A stretch of 64,000 nucleotides of DNA from Atkinsonella hypoxylon (Eukaryota > Ascomycota > Sordariomycetes > Hypocreales > Clavicipitaceae), in NCBI GenBank assembly GCA_000729835.1, contig JFHB01000046.1, positions 62,001-126,000 on the forward strand, written 5' to 3'. This document shows positions 51,621-62,947 of this stretch, piece by piece. Positions within the stretch are counted from its first letter, which is position 1; the number at the start of each line of letters is the position of its first letter. The translations under genes and the position numbers were made by a program. The notes beneath the pieces are model-generated. The model saw only the letters and a program-made list of their open reading frames with translations. It searched no databases and was not told the DNA's origin.

Positions 51621-54349
51621 TTAAACATCAAAATGAGCCCCGCCCACCATGTGCTCGTCTGCGCTCGACGTTTTGACAACTCCACTCATGCGGTTTGCTA
51701 TCCGAGGATCAATGTCGTCAATGTTATCCCAGTCATCCTCGTCGTAATTTGCATGCGCATCATCCATATCTTCATCGTCGTTTCTGAACCGATCTCTCAT
51801 GTGGTCTTCCAGTGCACTCTCGTCGACGAAAGTGAAGCCCTGGAAATTAGCCTGAACAGAAGGAGACAGAGGCGTTGAGGCAGCATAGCCACACGCCAGG
51901 GCTGCTGCTCGCTCGTTGAGAGACCCATTCTGTTCCAGAGCTGTAGTGAACTCGGGGTCAAAATACGAGACGTCAGTCTCCGACTTCAACTTAGGCTTGA
52001 AAGGAGGCGTGATAAGTTTCTTGGTTAAGAGTTCCCAATCAATGTCGGTGAAAAAGGGATGTCGTTTCAGTTCTTCAGCATCATCTATGGCGCCGAGTCT
52101 ATGCTTGGGATTCCTGTTAAGCAATCCCTTGACGAAGTTCCGGCCTTCCTGTGAGAGTGTATCGCGGGGAAATCTGACTTTGCCAAAGGCGATATTTTTG
52201 TACATCTGCTGAGTGTCTTCTGCGTAGAAAGGACTCCAACCGCAGCACATTTCGAAAACCAAGACGCCCAATGACCAAAAGTCCACCATTTTGGTATAAC
52301 CAGACTCATCCAGAAGAACCTCAGGCGCAAGATATTCCGTAGTCCCACAGAATGTATTCGTGGTGTCGTTCTTTGTCAGGTTCGCTTTGGACAAGCCAAA
52401 GTCGCAGAGCGCAATATGGCCATTTGCGTCGAGCAAAATGTTCTCTGGTTTCAGGTCGCGATATACAATATCGTTGTTGTGCAGATGTTGTATAGCCAAT
52501 ATCAGCTCCGCGATGTAAAACTTGGCGCGCCTCTCATCAAATCGCCCTTCCTTCTGCAAATGCCAGAAAAGTTCTCCTCCTGACATGTAGTCGGTCACCA
52601 GGTAAAGTTCGGAAGGTGTCTGAAATGAAAATTTGAGGCCGACAATGAATGGAGAATCCGAGGTAGCCGTTCGCACGAGGATATTGCGCTCTCCCACAGT
52701 GTGAGCGACCTCCTTTTTCTGCACAATGACTTTCTTTTGCAAAACCTTCATAGCGTAAATTCGTTGAGTGTCTCTCTTCCGCACTTGATAGACTTGCCCA
52801 AAGGTGCCCTTGCCAATGAGTCTCAGAATGTCGAAATCACTTGGTCCGAAATGCTTCTTTTCTGATCGCTGGTAGAGAGCCTCGACATATATGTCCCCGG
52901 TAGGTGCGTTTTCGGCGTCTGTATCCGCGTGACCGCGCAACGCGTACCACCCTCTCACGCCTGCGTCGGCATCCTTGCCAGCCTCGAAATCGACGTGGCC
53001 GAGAAATTCTTCGCCTGTGGCTGTATGATCGTACACCGAGATATCGACCAGCATGTCGGTATCGACAACGTCACTGCGCAGGCGAATGTTAGCAGTTGAA
53101 CTACTTCATCTTCCATGGGGGCAACATCAGCGTCGAGGACGTACAAGACCGCTTCAGCATCCCACTTTGGATTCGTCAATGGTGATCGACCCGTGCGATT
53201 TCGAAAGGTGTTGTAATCATGAATACTAGTATTACTGCTTTGGCGACTTCTCATCGGAATGGCCATGGGAGGACGACCTGAGTCACTGCCCTGACGTTGT
53301 ATCGAGATGGCCCCGAGTCCCGATGGAGTGACGCTCAGAGCTTCTTCGTCTTCAATGGGCCGTGGACCCCCAGATATAAGCTCGCTGCGCTGAAACACAG
53401 CGACAACATAAGGGTCTCGACATTTCCGTAAACCGCGCGCCTCGGCAATCTTGATGGTCAGTTTACCCTTCGCGGCAGGAGATTGAACGCCGCCTGTCCT
53501 TGGAGTCTGGGTTCCGCTGGCTGTTTCTGCTCCGTCGTTGCTGGTTCTGCCCGGCGTCTCTCTGCCATCCGACTGCGAAGAGTGAGCAGCAGATAATGCT
53601 CTCGTGGGAGTCGGCGGACCGCTCTTGAAAATAACACCACGGGTTAGCTCTTTTAGTCCCTCGAGCGAAAACCACTTGTTTGGGGCTGAGACTGAGGAAG
53701 AATTAGGCTTTTCTATCAATGACGTGGATGAGTTAAGTGGTGAATGTGATGCGCCTGCGACTAGTTCTTTTCGTGTAGATGTCGCAGAAGCCTGACAGGC
53801 GGCTTCAACGCGGACCCCACGCATAAAATTGGCTTCGGATCTCCATTGTGCCTTCTCGCTATTTTCCAGGCCCAAATCTTTACATGACGAGGTTTCAGAA
53901 TGGGACGGTTGGGAGGAAGGAGGTGTTGGGTATGAATGAATGGTCATTGGCGCAGGTGAGACGTCGCCTGGAGCAATGTCGAGCTTGTTTAATCGTTCAG
54001 GCAATCGACAGTCTGGGGCCCTTCGACTACAGCGTTGTATATCCTGTGCGCCAGGACTCTGTGGCCGCTTTTTGGATGATAGCGAGGGGGTCGGGACGGG
54101 CAGTGTTGACTGTTGATCCATGGAGTTCGCGGAGGGTGGGACAACAGTACGACAAGCAGAAGGATCTGTTGCAGAAGGGTCTTCACGAACCTGGCTGAAG
54201 TAGCTCATGATTCCTGGCAGACGTTTGTCGTGGAGGTCAGGTTGGGGGGTCGCTACGCCAGACCGTGGTGTGTCGATGCCGATATGATCCGCTCCATCTT
54301 CGTCGGCGGCGGTTCTGGTGGATAATGGGTCAACAACACCTTGCAACAT
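51621..54349 (-). CDS. SCH9: Sch9-type AGC kinase with N-terminal C2 domain
   Basis: Two exons (54349-53145 and 53073-51621) across a 71-nt intron (GTACGT...CTAAC...CAG) give 885 aa. The ATG at 54349 (MLQGVVDPLSTRTAADED) is the usual filamentous-fungal Sch9 start. A long disordered region is followed by a C2 domain (about 293-430; KGKLTIKIAEARGLRKCRDPY, and VSVYDHTA-like sequence after the splice). The kinase has GKGTFGQV (489-496), Lys511, YRDLKPEN (Asp608), DFG (626-628), T-loop TFCGTTEYLAPE (Thr642) and hydrophobic motif FQGFTFVDES. An acidic C-terminal extension follows. Sch9 integrates TORC1 and sphingolipid/PDK signals to control growth, stress and lifespan. Without the splice the C2 domain is frame-broken, which confirms the intron. 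Confidence 0.95.
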
Positions 54350-56406
54350 CGTGGACTTAGGTACCAGGGTACCTGTGAGGACATAAAAGTCAAGATTGGC
54401 GAAAAGAAAAAAAAGGAGGGAAAAAAAACGAAGATCAAGAGAGACAAGGCGGAGAAAGTTTGACTCAATCGCCAACCTAATGCCTTGTGTGGAAATGCGG
54501 TTTGCAAAGATTTTGTTGAGCAAAGCCACTAGTTCATAACGGTTGCCAAGGAGCAGCTTCAAGGGGCGCAGATTGTGAAGCCACGATTGAAAAATGTTAG
54601 CGGCAGCAAAGAGCCAAAAACTCTAGACCTGCATGCAACACAATTGCTTTTTCGAGCCACTAGCTAGTGCCTTGGCGAGGACGAAGAAGTGAGAATAATG
54701 ATAAGACGGCGTCAAGTGTACCGTGAAGGGTATAGGGAAAGAATTGCACTTGGTAGGGGAGGCGTGTGGAAGCAATTCCGACAACGGAAGTACAAGTCAT
54801 GACAAGATAGATGCACAGGCAGGGCAAGGGGGATGACGAGATGATTGACACGAATTTTTTTTCGCCGGCGCAACCACATGGGAGAGTGGAGCAGTCAAGA
54901 CTTGGATAGAAGCTTCGTGTGGCTCTGAGGCGCGGCATGCTTCAAGTCCTCTAGTAGCCATGGACCATTCTGGCAAGCCGTGTGTCGCCATGGACAGAGC
55001 AACGTCGAGGCTCTGCAACTTGCGTCTGGCTCTCCTGCCTCACTGCCTTGCTGCATGCCGGTACAAGCAAGCGTGTGCCATTCACATTCAAGCTTCGAGT
55101 CTTGTTCGTAACCGTCGGGCCTGCGCTGTCCTACGCTGCCCTACGCCGTGCGTGAGTCGTGATGCCCACTCGGGCTCGGGCGGAGCTGAAGCCGCCGGTG
55201 ACTTTGCCAGCGCTCGCTGGCAAGTCAGACTGATAGCTGTAATGATAGGGTGAAGTGGCGAAACTGTAATAATAGCCTGTGGCTGTAGCACGGTGTAGCC
55301 TAATTCTTCCAGGGCAGAAGACGACGTCCAATGGCGCAATATCGCGCCGCGAGCGAGTCAGCGAGTAGCGGCTTAGGTGTGGGACCGCGCATCCAGTGGC
55401 CGCCGTACGGAATAGTGCGTTGTCGCATCTCCCGCCGTGGCGGAGTGCACACGGCGCAGTGTCATCCGCCGCTGCTTCATGGAATCGAAATCGAAACAAT
55501 ATCGAACGGCCTACCCGACGGCAGCCATCAAATCGCATCACCACAATGACTCCACGGCAGCGCCAGTAGTTGCCAGCAAGAGTGCATAGGCGAGTCCAGA
55601 GCTAGACAGGGGATGTCCCATCGGTGCCAAGGCATTATTCGATGTTGGCATCTGACATGCCAAATCTTGGTTGATAGTATTGGGGCAGCCTGTTTTCGAT
55701 ATGCCTAGGACAATGCCGCCGAGACACACGGCGAGTTGCCGAAATGGTAGGTAGGGGACGACCACGCGCTTTGGCCATCGACGAAAAATGAATATATAAA
55801 AAAGTTTGACAGGCTTATCAATTGGTGCACCCTCTTACAGAAACTGACCGGGAAGCGCAAACATCGAAAGCGCAGAGCGAGTGGCAGCGAAAGACGGGCT
55901 CGGACTCTTGCTTAGCGGCAGCATACCAACGATGCTAGAGGTTGATGACGAGGCCGTGGTATATGACAGTATAGTTATGTCATGGATTGCATCCATTTGG
56001 AAGGTCGATGTCAGGGCGGCCAAGTAACGTTTTCTGGCCGACTTCAACTCCAGACACGCGAGCCGCGGCATGCATGGAAGAAAATATTCATTTCCAGTAA
56101 TGATATCGAGCAACCAGCCTGCACATTGTCTTGCTGACAGAAGCCCCCCTCAATGTATAGCTTTGACTAGTTACCCTAGGTCCGTAGTCAAATCTCTCTG
56201 ACTGGCGGCGCATCCCAGTCAACCGCATGGGAGCTGGACTGTGGCAAACTGGACTCACCACCAAACAGCAGCTGCAAGAAGCAAAGAGCTTGGCTCAGCT
56301 CCGAACTCCCGGGCCGATGGCAAACTTGACAAGGCACAAATGTCCATGTCGTACTATGCCAGAAGCATCCATGCTCCGGACCAGGTGCACAAGCTGCTAA
56401 ATCCCA
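54350..56406. other. 2-kb promoter-side spacer of SCH9
   Basis: Begins with paired GGTACC elements (54360-54373) directly before the SCH9 start. Remaining sequence shows short frames on both strands without protein character. No RNA genes recognised. Confidence 0.5.
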
Positions 56407-57153
56407 TCAAACGGTGGCACTTGCCAGTATGACGGTAACATCGCTTGCCAACAACAAAACAGCGCGCCGCTGCTCCAACAATAGCTCTCTGTTGTGATAA
56501 TGGCATCTGGCTTCAGAGAGGCAAAGGCAGTGAGGCAGTGACCTCGGCTCGAGGGAGAATGAGGAAATCGACGGCGATGATGTGGGGTCATGTCTGTGGT
56601 GATAAAAACGATGCAGGAGTACTAGCATTGTAAGGAAACAGATCTGGTGCACATACTTTGACATGACAGCCTGGGTGGCCCGTCGTAGCAAGTCGAAGCT
56701 ACTGGAGCTGCCATGGCCGTGCGAGTGTGCGTTACCATGGGCGCTTTCGGTGCCCGACATGACGGTTGTTTCGTGGAGCTGCCTGGGTGCAACTCCAAAA
56801 GCTCGGTTGGAGGTGGTGGTGGTAGTGGTGGTAGTGGTGGCGGAGGACGAGGCGGACGAGGAGGACGAGGAGGACGAGGGAAAGAATGGAGAAGGGTTCT
56901 GCAAGGCGCCTCGTACGCCACAGATCCGAGTCGACGACAGGACGTTATTCGAATCGATGATGGAGTTAGAAAGTTTTGGGTGGTTTTGGGTTGGGAAAGA
57001 AGTGTCTGGTTGTAGGTGCGGCGGAGAAGGATGCTTTGAATAGAAAACATTTGGGGGCGAGGCGAATCTCGCCTGGCCACCCAGAGCCCTCGATAGAGAC
57101 GGATACCAAGTGAAGTGAGGGGACAAAGAAGCAGCAAGCGAGCGGCCAGGCAT
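56407..57153 (-). CDS. hypothetical low-complexity protein
   Basis: An ATG-initiated frame of 248 codons starts at 57153 (MPGRSLAASLSPHF). The N-terminus is Arg/Ser/Pro-rich with few acids, mitochondrial-presequence-like. A Ser9/Thr9-type homopolymer block follows near residues 90-115, encoded by a GGA/GGT-type microsatellite (56811-56880 on the plus strand), then a His/Gly/Ser patch (SAHGNAHSHGHGSSSS) and FDLLRRATQAVMSK. A GTATGT donor at 56656 and CACAG acceptor about 63 nt on would remove an in-frame 21-residue piece, so the C-terminal part may be spliced. The plus strand also has long frames here because of the repeat, so coding status is uncertain. Confidence 0.35.
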   Translation of the reverse strand: MPGRSLAASLSPHFTWYPSLSRALGGQARFASPPNVFYSKHPSPPHLQPDTSFPTQNHPKLSNSIIDSNNVLSSTRICGVRGALQNPSPFFPSSSSSSSSASSSATTTTTTTTTSNRAFGVAPRQLHETTVMSGTESAHGNAHSHGHGSSSSFDLLRRATQAVMSKYVHQICFLTMLVLLHRFYHHRHDPTSSPSISSFSLEPRSLPHCLCLSEARCHYHNRELLLEQRRAVLLLASDVTVILASATV

Positions 57154-58679
57154 CAGTTAGTTATTATAGCACACTGTCCTATTGACTGCCTAGTACTGTC
57201 TGGTGCTCACCCGGCAGGCACAGGCGCTGGGACTGTTAAACACGCCAGACTCCAGTACCAGACTCCGCTACAATCCCCAAGCTCCTAGGCCTTGGGAGCT
57301 GCTCATTTGCAGTCTGGTTACCTTGTGGCTCCCCTCATACCCCACATCTCTTCTCCATCTAGGCCTGATCCAGTCTACGGAATATGTATTAACTAGATCC
57401 CTAGGTACCTAGGTAATTACTCCCGCCCTTGTTCCCGCATTCTTCAAGCATTGGGGACGCCATCGATCTCGCCATCCTTTTTCTACGCACGCTGCCTTGC
57501 TCATCAAGTCGGATAAATCCTTCTCTCATAATATGTCTGTTGTGATATAGCAACGAATGTCTATGACATTATATTCATCCCGTGTTAACCAAAGCAAGGT
57601 CAATTAAGCTCGTCCCATGGCCTGAAAAACCAGGGCTTGATGATCGCGATCGCATAGACGGGCGAGCAACAACCAACAATTGTGTCCATTAGCAAAGCAT
57701 GTCTAGTACATGATTTATTTCCCCGTATTGAATGAGACATACTCCATTCGAGCTTTTCCTTTCCATGTGCGATCCTGGTCGCCTGGCAAATGCCACCATT
57801 GACCTTTTTTGACAGGACAGCCTGTCATTATCATATCTAGAGCTACGCTGGCCAAAAGCTTATTTGATATTGGCCCAACCGGCTGGTTCTTTCTCCTCAA
57901 CGATTGCCTCTGGTCCAATAAAATATCCACTTTCTCTGCGCCTTTGCATTTCTTGGTACGGTTGGGTTGCGATGAGCGTTGAACGGCTGCGCAACTGCTG
58001 TAGCTTTCTATGGCCCATGCAAGAATTTTGATGCTTCCATAAACCGCCTAGACTATGGTAGTCTCAGCGAGGTCCTGATAACGCCTGCTTTCGAATATTG
58101 GGTCACAACACGGATTAGGAATAGTTACTGGCTTATGGATGGAGACCATTGGCCAATCTTTTTGAAACATCAGGTAGTTATCCTGTTCCCTTCGTTCACT
58201 CAGTTTGCCCAAGGAGCAACTCTCCCGCCTTTCGCCATCTTGAAGGACTTTGTCCACCTCATGGCCTCGACTCCACTGATACATGCATCCCGTAAGCATG
58301 GGCGGTGTTTGAAACTTGTTTTCGAAGCGGGGAATACATATATTTCTGCACGTCAGTTGAACACCGTCAGTCACTGATGTATTGCGGAGTCTTCTGTAAT
58401 TGAAGCCGACAGCATATTCTCCACCGTTCAATCACCTGGTACTGACTGACACGAACAACCCGCCACGGGTTGTGCTAGTGTATCAGGTGATTTTGCATAC
58501 CACAAACACAAGTTGTCAGTCAATCGCGGAAAAGGCATCGAACTGCATGCAATTGGAGCAACTCCATCGGGCTGCAAGACTTACAGTGTGATGGAAAGAG
58601 AAAAGAATGGACATGATGAGGTCCTGATTCATGGCGTATAGCAATTAGTAGCACACAATATTACATCGCACGTGATCAA
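57154..58679. other. spacer upstream of tRNA-Arg
   Basis: 1.5 kb with a CCTAGGTACCTAGGTA motif at about 57400-57415. No credible protein frame; a short minus-strand frame ending at 57715 has some protein-like character but no start or homology I can name. Confidence 0.5.
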
Positions 58680-58778
58680 GGCCGTGTGGCTCAATGGCAG
58701 AGCGTCTGACTACGATGAGCATCTTATGGTACTTAGAGTGTAATCAGAAGGTCGCAGGTTCGACCCCTGTCTCGGTCA
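58680..58778 (+). tRNA. tRNA-Arg(ACG) with 27-nt intron
   Basis: GGCCGTG opens the acceptor stem, then a D arm (GGCTC...GAGC), anticodon stem TCTGA/TCAGA, loop CTACGA-A with anticodon ACG, T arm GCAGG-TTCGACC-CCTGT, and CTCGGTC plus discriminator A. A 27-nt intron lies at the canonical position between bases 37 and 38. Mature length is 72 nt. The acceptor stem has a U6:U67 mismatch and a G2:U71 wobble, shared with the second copy. The anticodon call rests on intron placement and on similarity of the anticodon arm to other fungal tRNA-Arg. Confidence 0.88.
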
Positions 58779-59594
58779 ATCTTTTTTGTTCTTCTCCCTC
58801 GCGAAAGACAATTCCTAAAGGAATCGATGCATTAGAGCTATGTTCCTTTTCATTCTAACATATTTGACAGGGCCAAAAGAGCACATGCGTGGGAATTGAC
58901 ACTTTTCAGAACTCTACGAATCACACATGCTTGGAGTCTGTTTCTTTTTGTAACACATCCGTAAGGCTCCTTGGTATTTGCTCTTGATTAGAAGTCGACC
59001 TTTATTGTTTCATAGATGGCCGAGTATGACGAATCTATCCCAATGAACCCCGACCATAGAGTAGCTGTACATAAGCATGCTATAGAAGTATCATTTGACT
59101 TGTTGTGTTTCCAAGAGATGAAACGAAATTAAGCATCTTTCCTTTTGGTCTGCTCATGTGATTGAGTTGGAACTATGGACAGGTTTACGGAGATAGATAG
59201 TCAAACGCAAACCAACATCATTTCATACGACAATTGTGAAAAAAAACTTAAGAAAACTTCGACATCAAACAAGATGATTGGCTGTTATCCATGGACCATC
59301 TGATTCATAATGGGCATTATTCTGATGTAGTTTTCTAGAATTCAGTCAGGTGTCTGCCTACCGCGGTGAGACCTGTTTTTGTATAGAACATTACGATACT
59401 GCGTGACAGTTCCATACAATATCTGCAACTCGACTATGTCTACGGAATAATTTCTAGTTTGATAATAGAGAGGTGTTTCCAGCCATAAAAAATCACGCGC
59501 ACGTATATGTAGAAGAGTTCCATGAGAGAACCAAAGTATTTCAGCTCTCAGTCCAGCTAAAAAAGAAAATATAAGAATGTGGCGAAGATGTATG
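58779..59594. other. AT-rich spacer between two tRNA-Arg genes
   Basis: 816 bp of AT-rich sequence without ORFs of note. The plus-strand tRNA is followed by CAATCTTTTTTG, a T-run terminator for Pol III. Confidence 0.6.
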
Positions 59595-59693
59595 TGACCG
59601 AGACAGGGGTCGAACCTGCGACCTTCTGATTACACACCAAGCATCGCAAGATGCCCATCGTAGTCAGACGCTCTGCCATTGAGCTACACGGCC
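59595..59693 (-). tRNA. tRNA-Arg(ACG) with 27-nt intron, second copy
   Basis: The reverse complement matches the copy at 58680-58778 in all mature positions except base 9 (A instead of G). The intron has the same length and position but differs at 7 of 27 sites, six of them transitions. Same acceptor-stem mismatch. The two genes are in opposite orientation, converging towards the AT-rich spacer between them. Confidence 0.88.
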
Positions 59694-60391
59694 CGTAGTT
59701 GTTGAAGAGAGCTGTCCTTATTTTAGTATTCAAGGCCTATCATTGAAGGTCATGTTATTGTCAGCCCATTTCGAGTTATGCATGTATCAATATCCGCTCA
59801 GCAGATACTCCCTTAGTCACAGTTATAAAATAAAGTCTTTAAGCACCATTCCGACACTCATGCTACTTCGCGGCTCCTTGACTCATCTTTTGACAATGTC
59901 GCTCCTGCTAGCTCAACCAGCACATGACGACGCAACTAGGACAGAAGGCGGGGAGAAAAGAGGAACTTTCCGTACCACAATGCATTATCTGAACGTTTTG
60001 GACCGTGTTCAAAGATGAGACTGCATGGGATTCTCAGAAGCCTACCTCACAGCCGCGTCAATCACTCGCACCACCAATCAGCGTTGTTATTAGCGCTGCA
60101 AGACTTTATCGTTATTCCCATGCCTATTAAGGGCTACCTGTGTCTGACAGCAGCGTCCTTAACTAGGTAGGTCTCCCGATTTGCACACCACACATGAAGA
60201 TGGATTCAAAGACGTGAAGCACAGGTTAAGTGGTAGAGCGAGCTCATCACAGCGGGCCACTTCTCGCTTAAATCAAGTGAAGCACATCACTAGGAAAATC
60301 GAATCAAACATATCAGATGCCCTCTATTTGAATAAGAGGTGTAGGAAAAAGGCTAGAGAGATGAATTAAATAGGGGGCGACCTTCCAAGAT
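59694..60391. other. spacer after the second tRNA-Arg
   Basis: 698 bp without recognised genes, AT-rich at both ends, with a TAACTAGGTAGG motif at about 60162-60173. Confidence 0.55.
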
Positions 60392-60795
60392 TTATTCCTC
60401 GGGGGGCCAGGGATTGCATTTTTTCATCACCGCAATCTTGGTGAGCCATTCCTTCTCCATCTGCAGAGTCACTCCTTGCGGATAGAGCTGAGGATCCTCG
60501 CCTTTTCGGGGAACAAGAGGGTCAGGGTACTTTTCTGTGCATGAGAAAACGGTCAGCGAGTTATTTCGGAGGACATGTGCCAAGGGCGCGTGGGTGGTCC
60601 TGCTATACGATGGTTGAAATAAAAGGACTGACTATCAGAGGACGGGTCTAACATACTAGGGTTGAAAGTCCGATCAGCCAACTTGGTCATGATTTTATCA
60701 AGCTCTTCCTTTGATCTCCTTTCAGCGGACGTTACTGGCTCTGATACCTCATGTACGGATGTTAGAGGCTGCGATGAATGGGGGACGCCAGCCAT
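60392..60795 (-). CDS. small two-exon protein of unknown function
   Basis: Exon 60795-60657 (MAGVPHSSQPLTSVHEVSE...) is joined over a 122-nt intron (GTATGT donor, CTGAC branch, CACAG acceptor) to exon 60534-60392, giving 93 aa. The first part holds a helix (SKEELDKIMTKLADRTFNP); the second reads KYPDPLVPRKGEDPQLYPQG and ends EWLTKIAVMKKCNPWPPEE. The consensus splice signals and matching phase, with a smooth protein across the join, favour a real gene. No membrane segment or cofactor motif. It resembles small conserved mitochondrial or ribosome-associated proteins in style only; no family is recognised. Confidence 0.6.
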
Positions 60796-61728
60796 GATAT
60801 TTTGGGTATGTCCTCCAAACTCCGAGCTAGGGATGGGCGGGGAGACGATGGCGGATCTTGGCCTTCCAGAAATAGAATTTATTGTGATGTAGGGAGTACT
60901 CCGTATGCATGAGATAACCGCGAATATTCTAGCATAAGCCGACCAGACGCGACAGAAGAGTGTCCAGACGTTCAAGGCCCAAGAGGGAGGTCGGCCAGGT
61001 TAGTGTCGCAGGCCCAGACGCAAATACTTGAACACGCCACTTCCCCGCCAACATAATATGGGAAGGTGCCTGGGATGTCTGGATGTACTATAATGTACTA
61101 TAGCTTAGGTACATCTAGGCACCTTGGTAGGCACCTACTTGGTAGAGACAAAGAAAGCCCCGTCGCTACGCAGTGCCATTGGCAGGGCAAAACCTGCTCG
61201 CCCAGTGCAAAAACCATTGGCTAGGGCTAGATATGTCTGGTGCGCACCAGACCCGTTGCTTTCCCCCGCGACAGGCGCCATAGGTCATAGGGCATTAGTG
61301 ACCCCAGCCTGCACCAGCAAACCCTGAGGGGAAAACAAACGTCTGGTGGTCTTTACAGTCGTTGCAGCACTCCAGGCCAAGCTCGTCGTCGCTTCCCGAC
61401 CAAGATGGGACTTGACTTTATGCCCACTGCGAGAGGGCTTGCATGTCCAGCTCCAAGTCGATAGGAAAACTGTCTCCTCTCGACTTCTTGTTATTAAAGT
61501 GCTCTTGTTTTTTTTCTCTTTGCACATAGACGCACGTCAGGTGTCTGGCCGACTACGGCGAATTCTCGTCCTCCCCTCAGTCTTGTGCCAGAATCTCTTC
61601 TCCGGCATTTCGTAACCTCACCCCTCACCTTATGTATCCGTATCTCAGAGAGCGGCAGCCAACCAAATATCCAATATCTAGCGTATAGCACTTAATAAGC
61701 TGCAATCGGGTTACCAGAATCTTGCATC
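60796..61728. other. divergent spacer before the SUZ-domain gene
   Basis: 933 bp with GGAGTACTCCGTA at about 60893-60904 and a cluster of TAGGTAC/GGTAGGCACC elements at 61105-61145. Holds the promoters of the two outward-facing genes. Confidence 0.5.
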
Positions 61729-62821
61729 ATGAAGAAATCAGCAGTACCCGATGCGTGGGACGACGATTGGGAGACACAAGCGGACAGGGCGGCCAAAGAG
61801 GAGGAAGATGAGAGCGAACATGGCGGAGGTGCATTACTACAGCCCGCGCCGACCTTGACCAAGGCAGAGCGAATCACGAAGCATGAGGAAGCGAATCGGA
61901 AGATGTGGGAGTCTGCGTAAGAAAACTATCCCCTCTGTCCATTGTTTTGTTTTTCCTATCCTTCTTTTCCCGTGCGCGTCCTCTCCCCATACATTCTCTC
62001 GAACTCAATCTATTACCTTCGCACATAATAAGTGAAAGAAAGTATCTCAAGTCAACCGGGACTGACGCGGGACAAATTTGGATATCCTTTGCAGAGACTC
62101 AACACCGCAAACCTTTCATTACCTTGAAGCTAGCACCACTGTCCCTCTGGCATCTTCCTTCAAACCCCAAGTCAAGGTTCTCTCTAGAAACCCTATTTCA
62201 GCAAAACGAGATCCCATATCCGGCGGATTGTCTCAGCTGTCCATTGAAGACGACGACGAGTCAGAAAGCAAAAAGGAGCCACAGCCCACGGCGGAGGAGA
62301 TTCGAGCAAAGCAAAAGCGAGACTTGGAAGAGAGACAACGGCGATATGATGAAGCTCGGGCCAAGATTTTTGGGGATTCGAATCCGTCGTCGAGAGGGTC
62401 ATCGCCGGGAACCGTTACGCCGCCGAGATCAGATAGCCGGCACCTGGGCCGTGGTCGTGGCAGGGGGAGTGGAAGTGGAAGTGGAAGAGGAAATAATGCA
62501 ACCAACCACGACGGAAGAGGTCAATTGAATATGCGGCGGACCAACAATCAGCCTACGCCTGGCAGAGAGCTTTACGACCCGAACTTTTCGCCAAAGCCCA
62601 GCTCCATGGCACCACAGCGTAGAGGAGATAGTGACGGATCCGTGCCGGGAATGCTTTTCAGCAATGGCCAGTACCCCTACCAGACGCAAAATCAAACACC
62701 GTCAATGTCATTTCAGCACCAGCCACAACAGATACGACAGGCCGTAAGATCACCGAGAGGACCAGACGGCAGCGGACGCGGCGGCAGCGGATTTGCTCGC
62801 GGCGGCAACAGAGGAAGCTGA
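61729..62821 (+). CDS. SUZ-domain, probable RNA-binding protein
   Basis: Two exons (61729-61916 and 62095-62821) across a 178-nt intron give 304 aa. The N-terminus is acidic (PDAWDDDWETQADRAAKEEE) with THKAERITKHEE-type charged helix, ending WESA. Across the splice comes a SUZ-like block, residues about 85-156: KPQVKVLSRNP then EEIRAKQKRDLEERQRRYDE and ARAKIFG. The rest is Gly/Arg/Ser-rich (GRGRGRGSGSGSGRG, 62455-62495) with Gln/Pro stretches and a SUZ-C-like PRGPDGSGRGGSGF ending. SUZ domains bind RNA and occur in translation regulators; fungal members of this short type are uncharacterised as far as I know. It is convergent with NAR1. Confidence 0.85.
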
Positions 62822-62947
62822 TTTTGTCTTGATATTCAGAGTTCATGGTCATCACATTGTGGTCTCTCACAAATCACTCGGATTTCACCACAAGGCGTGA
62901 TACAAAACGTCACTCTATTTACACTTGAGCACACGTTCTCAGCTACA

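Noticed and set aside
53060..53150. Frameshift between C2 and kinase parts of SCH9
   Set aside because: A perfect intron (GTACGT donor, CTAAC branch, CAG acceptor) restores the frame and the conserved C2 sequence, so there is no mutation.
55131..55544. 137-codon minus-strand frame upstream of SCH9
   Set aside because: No ATG context, mixed composition, competing frames on both strands.
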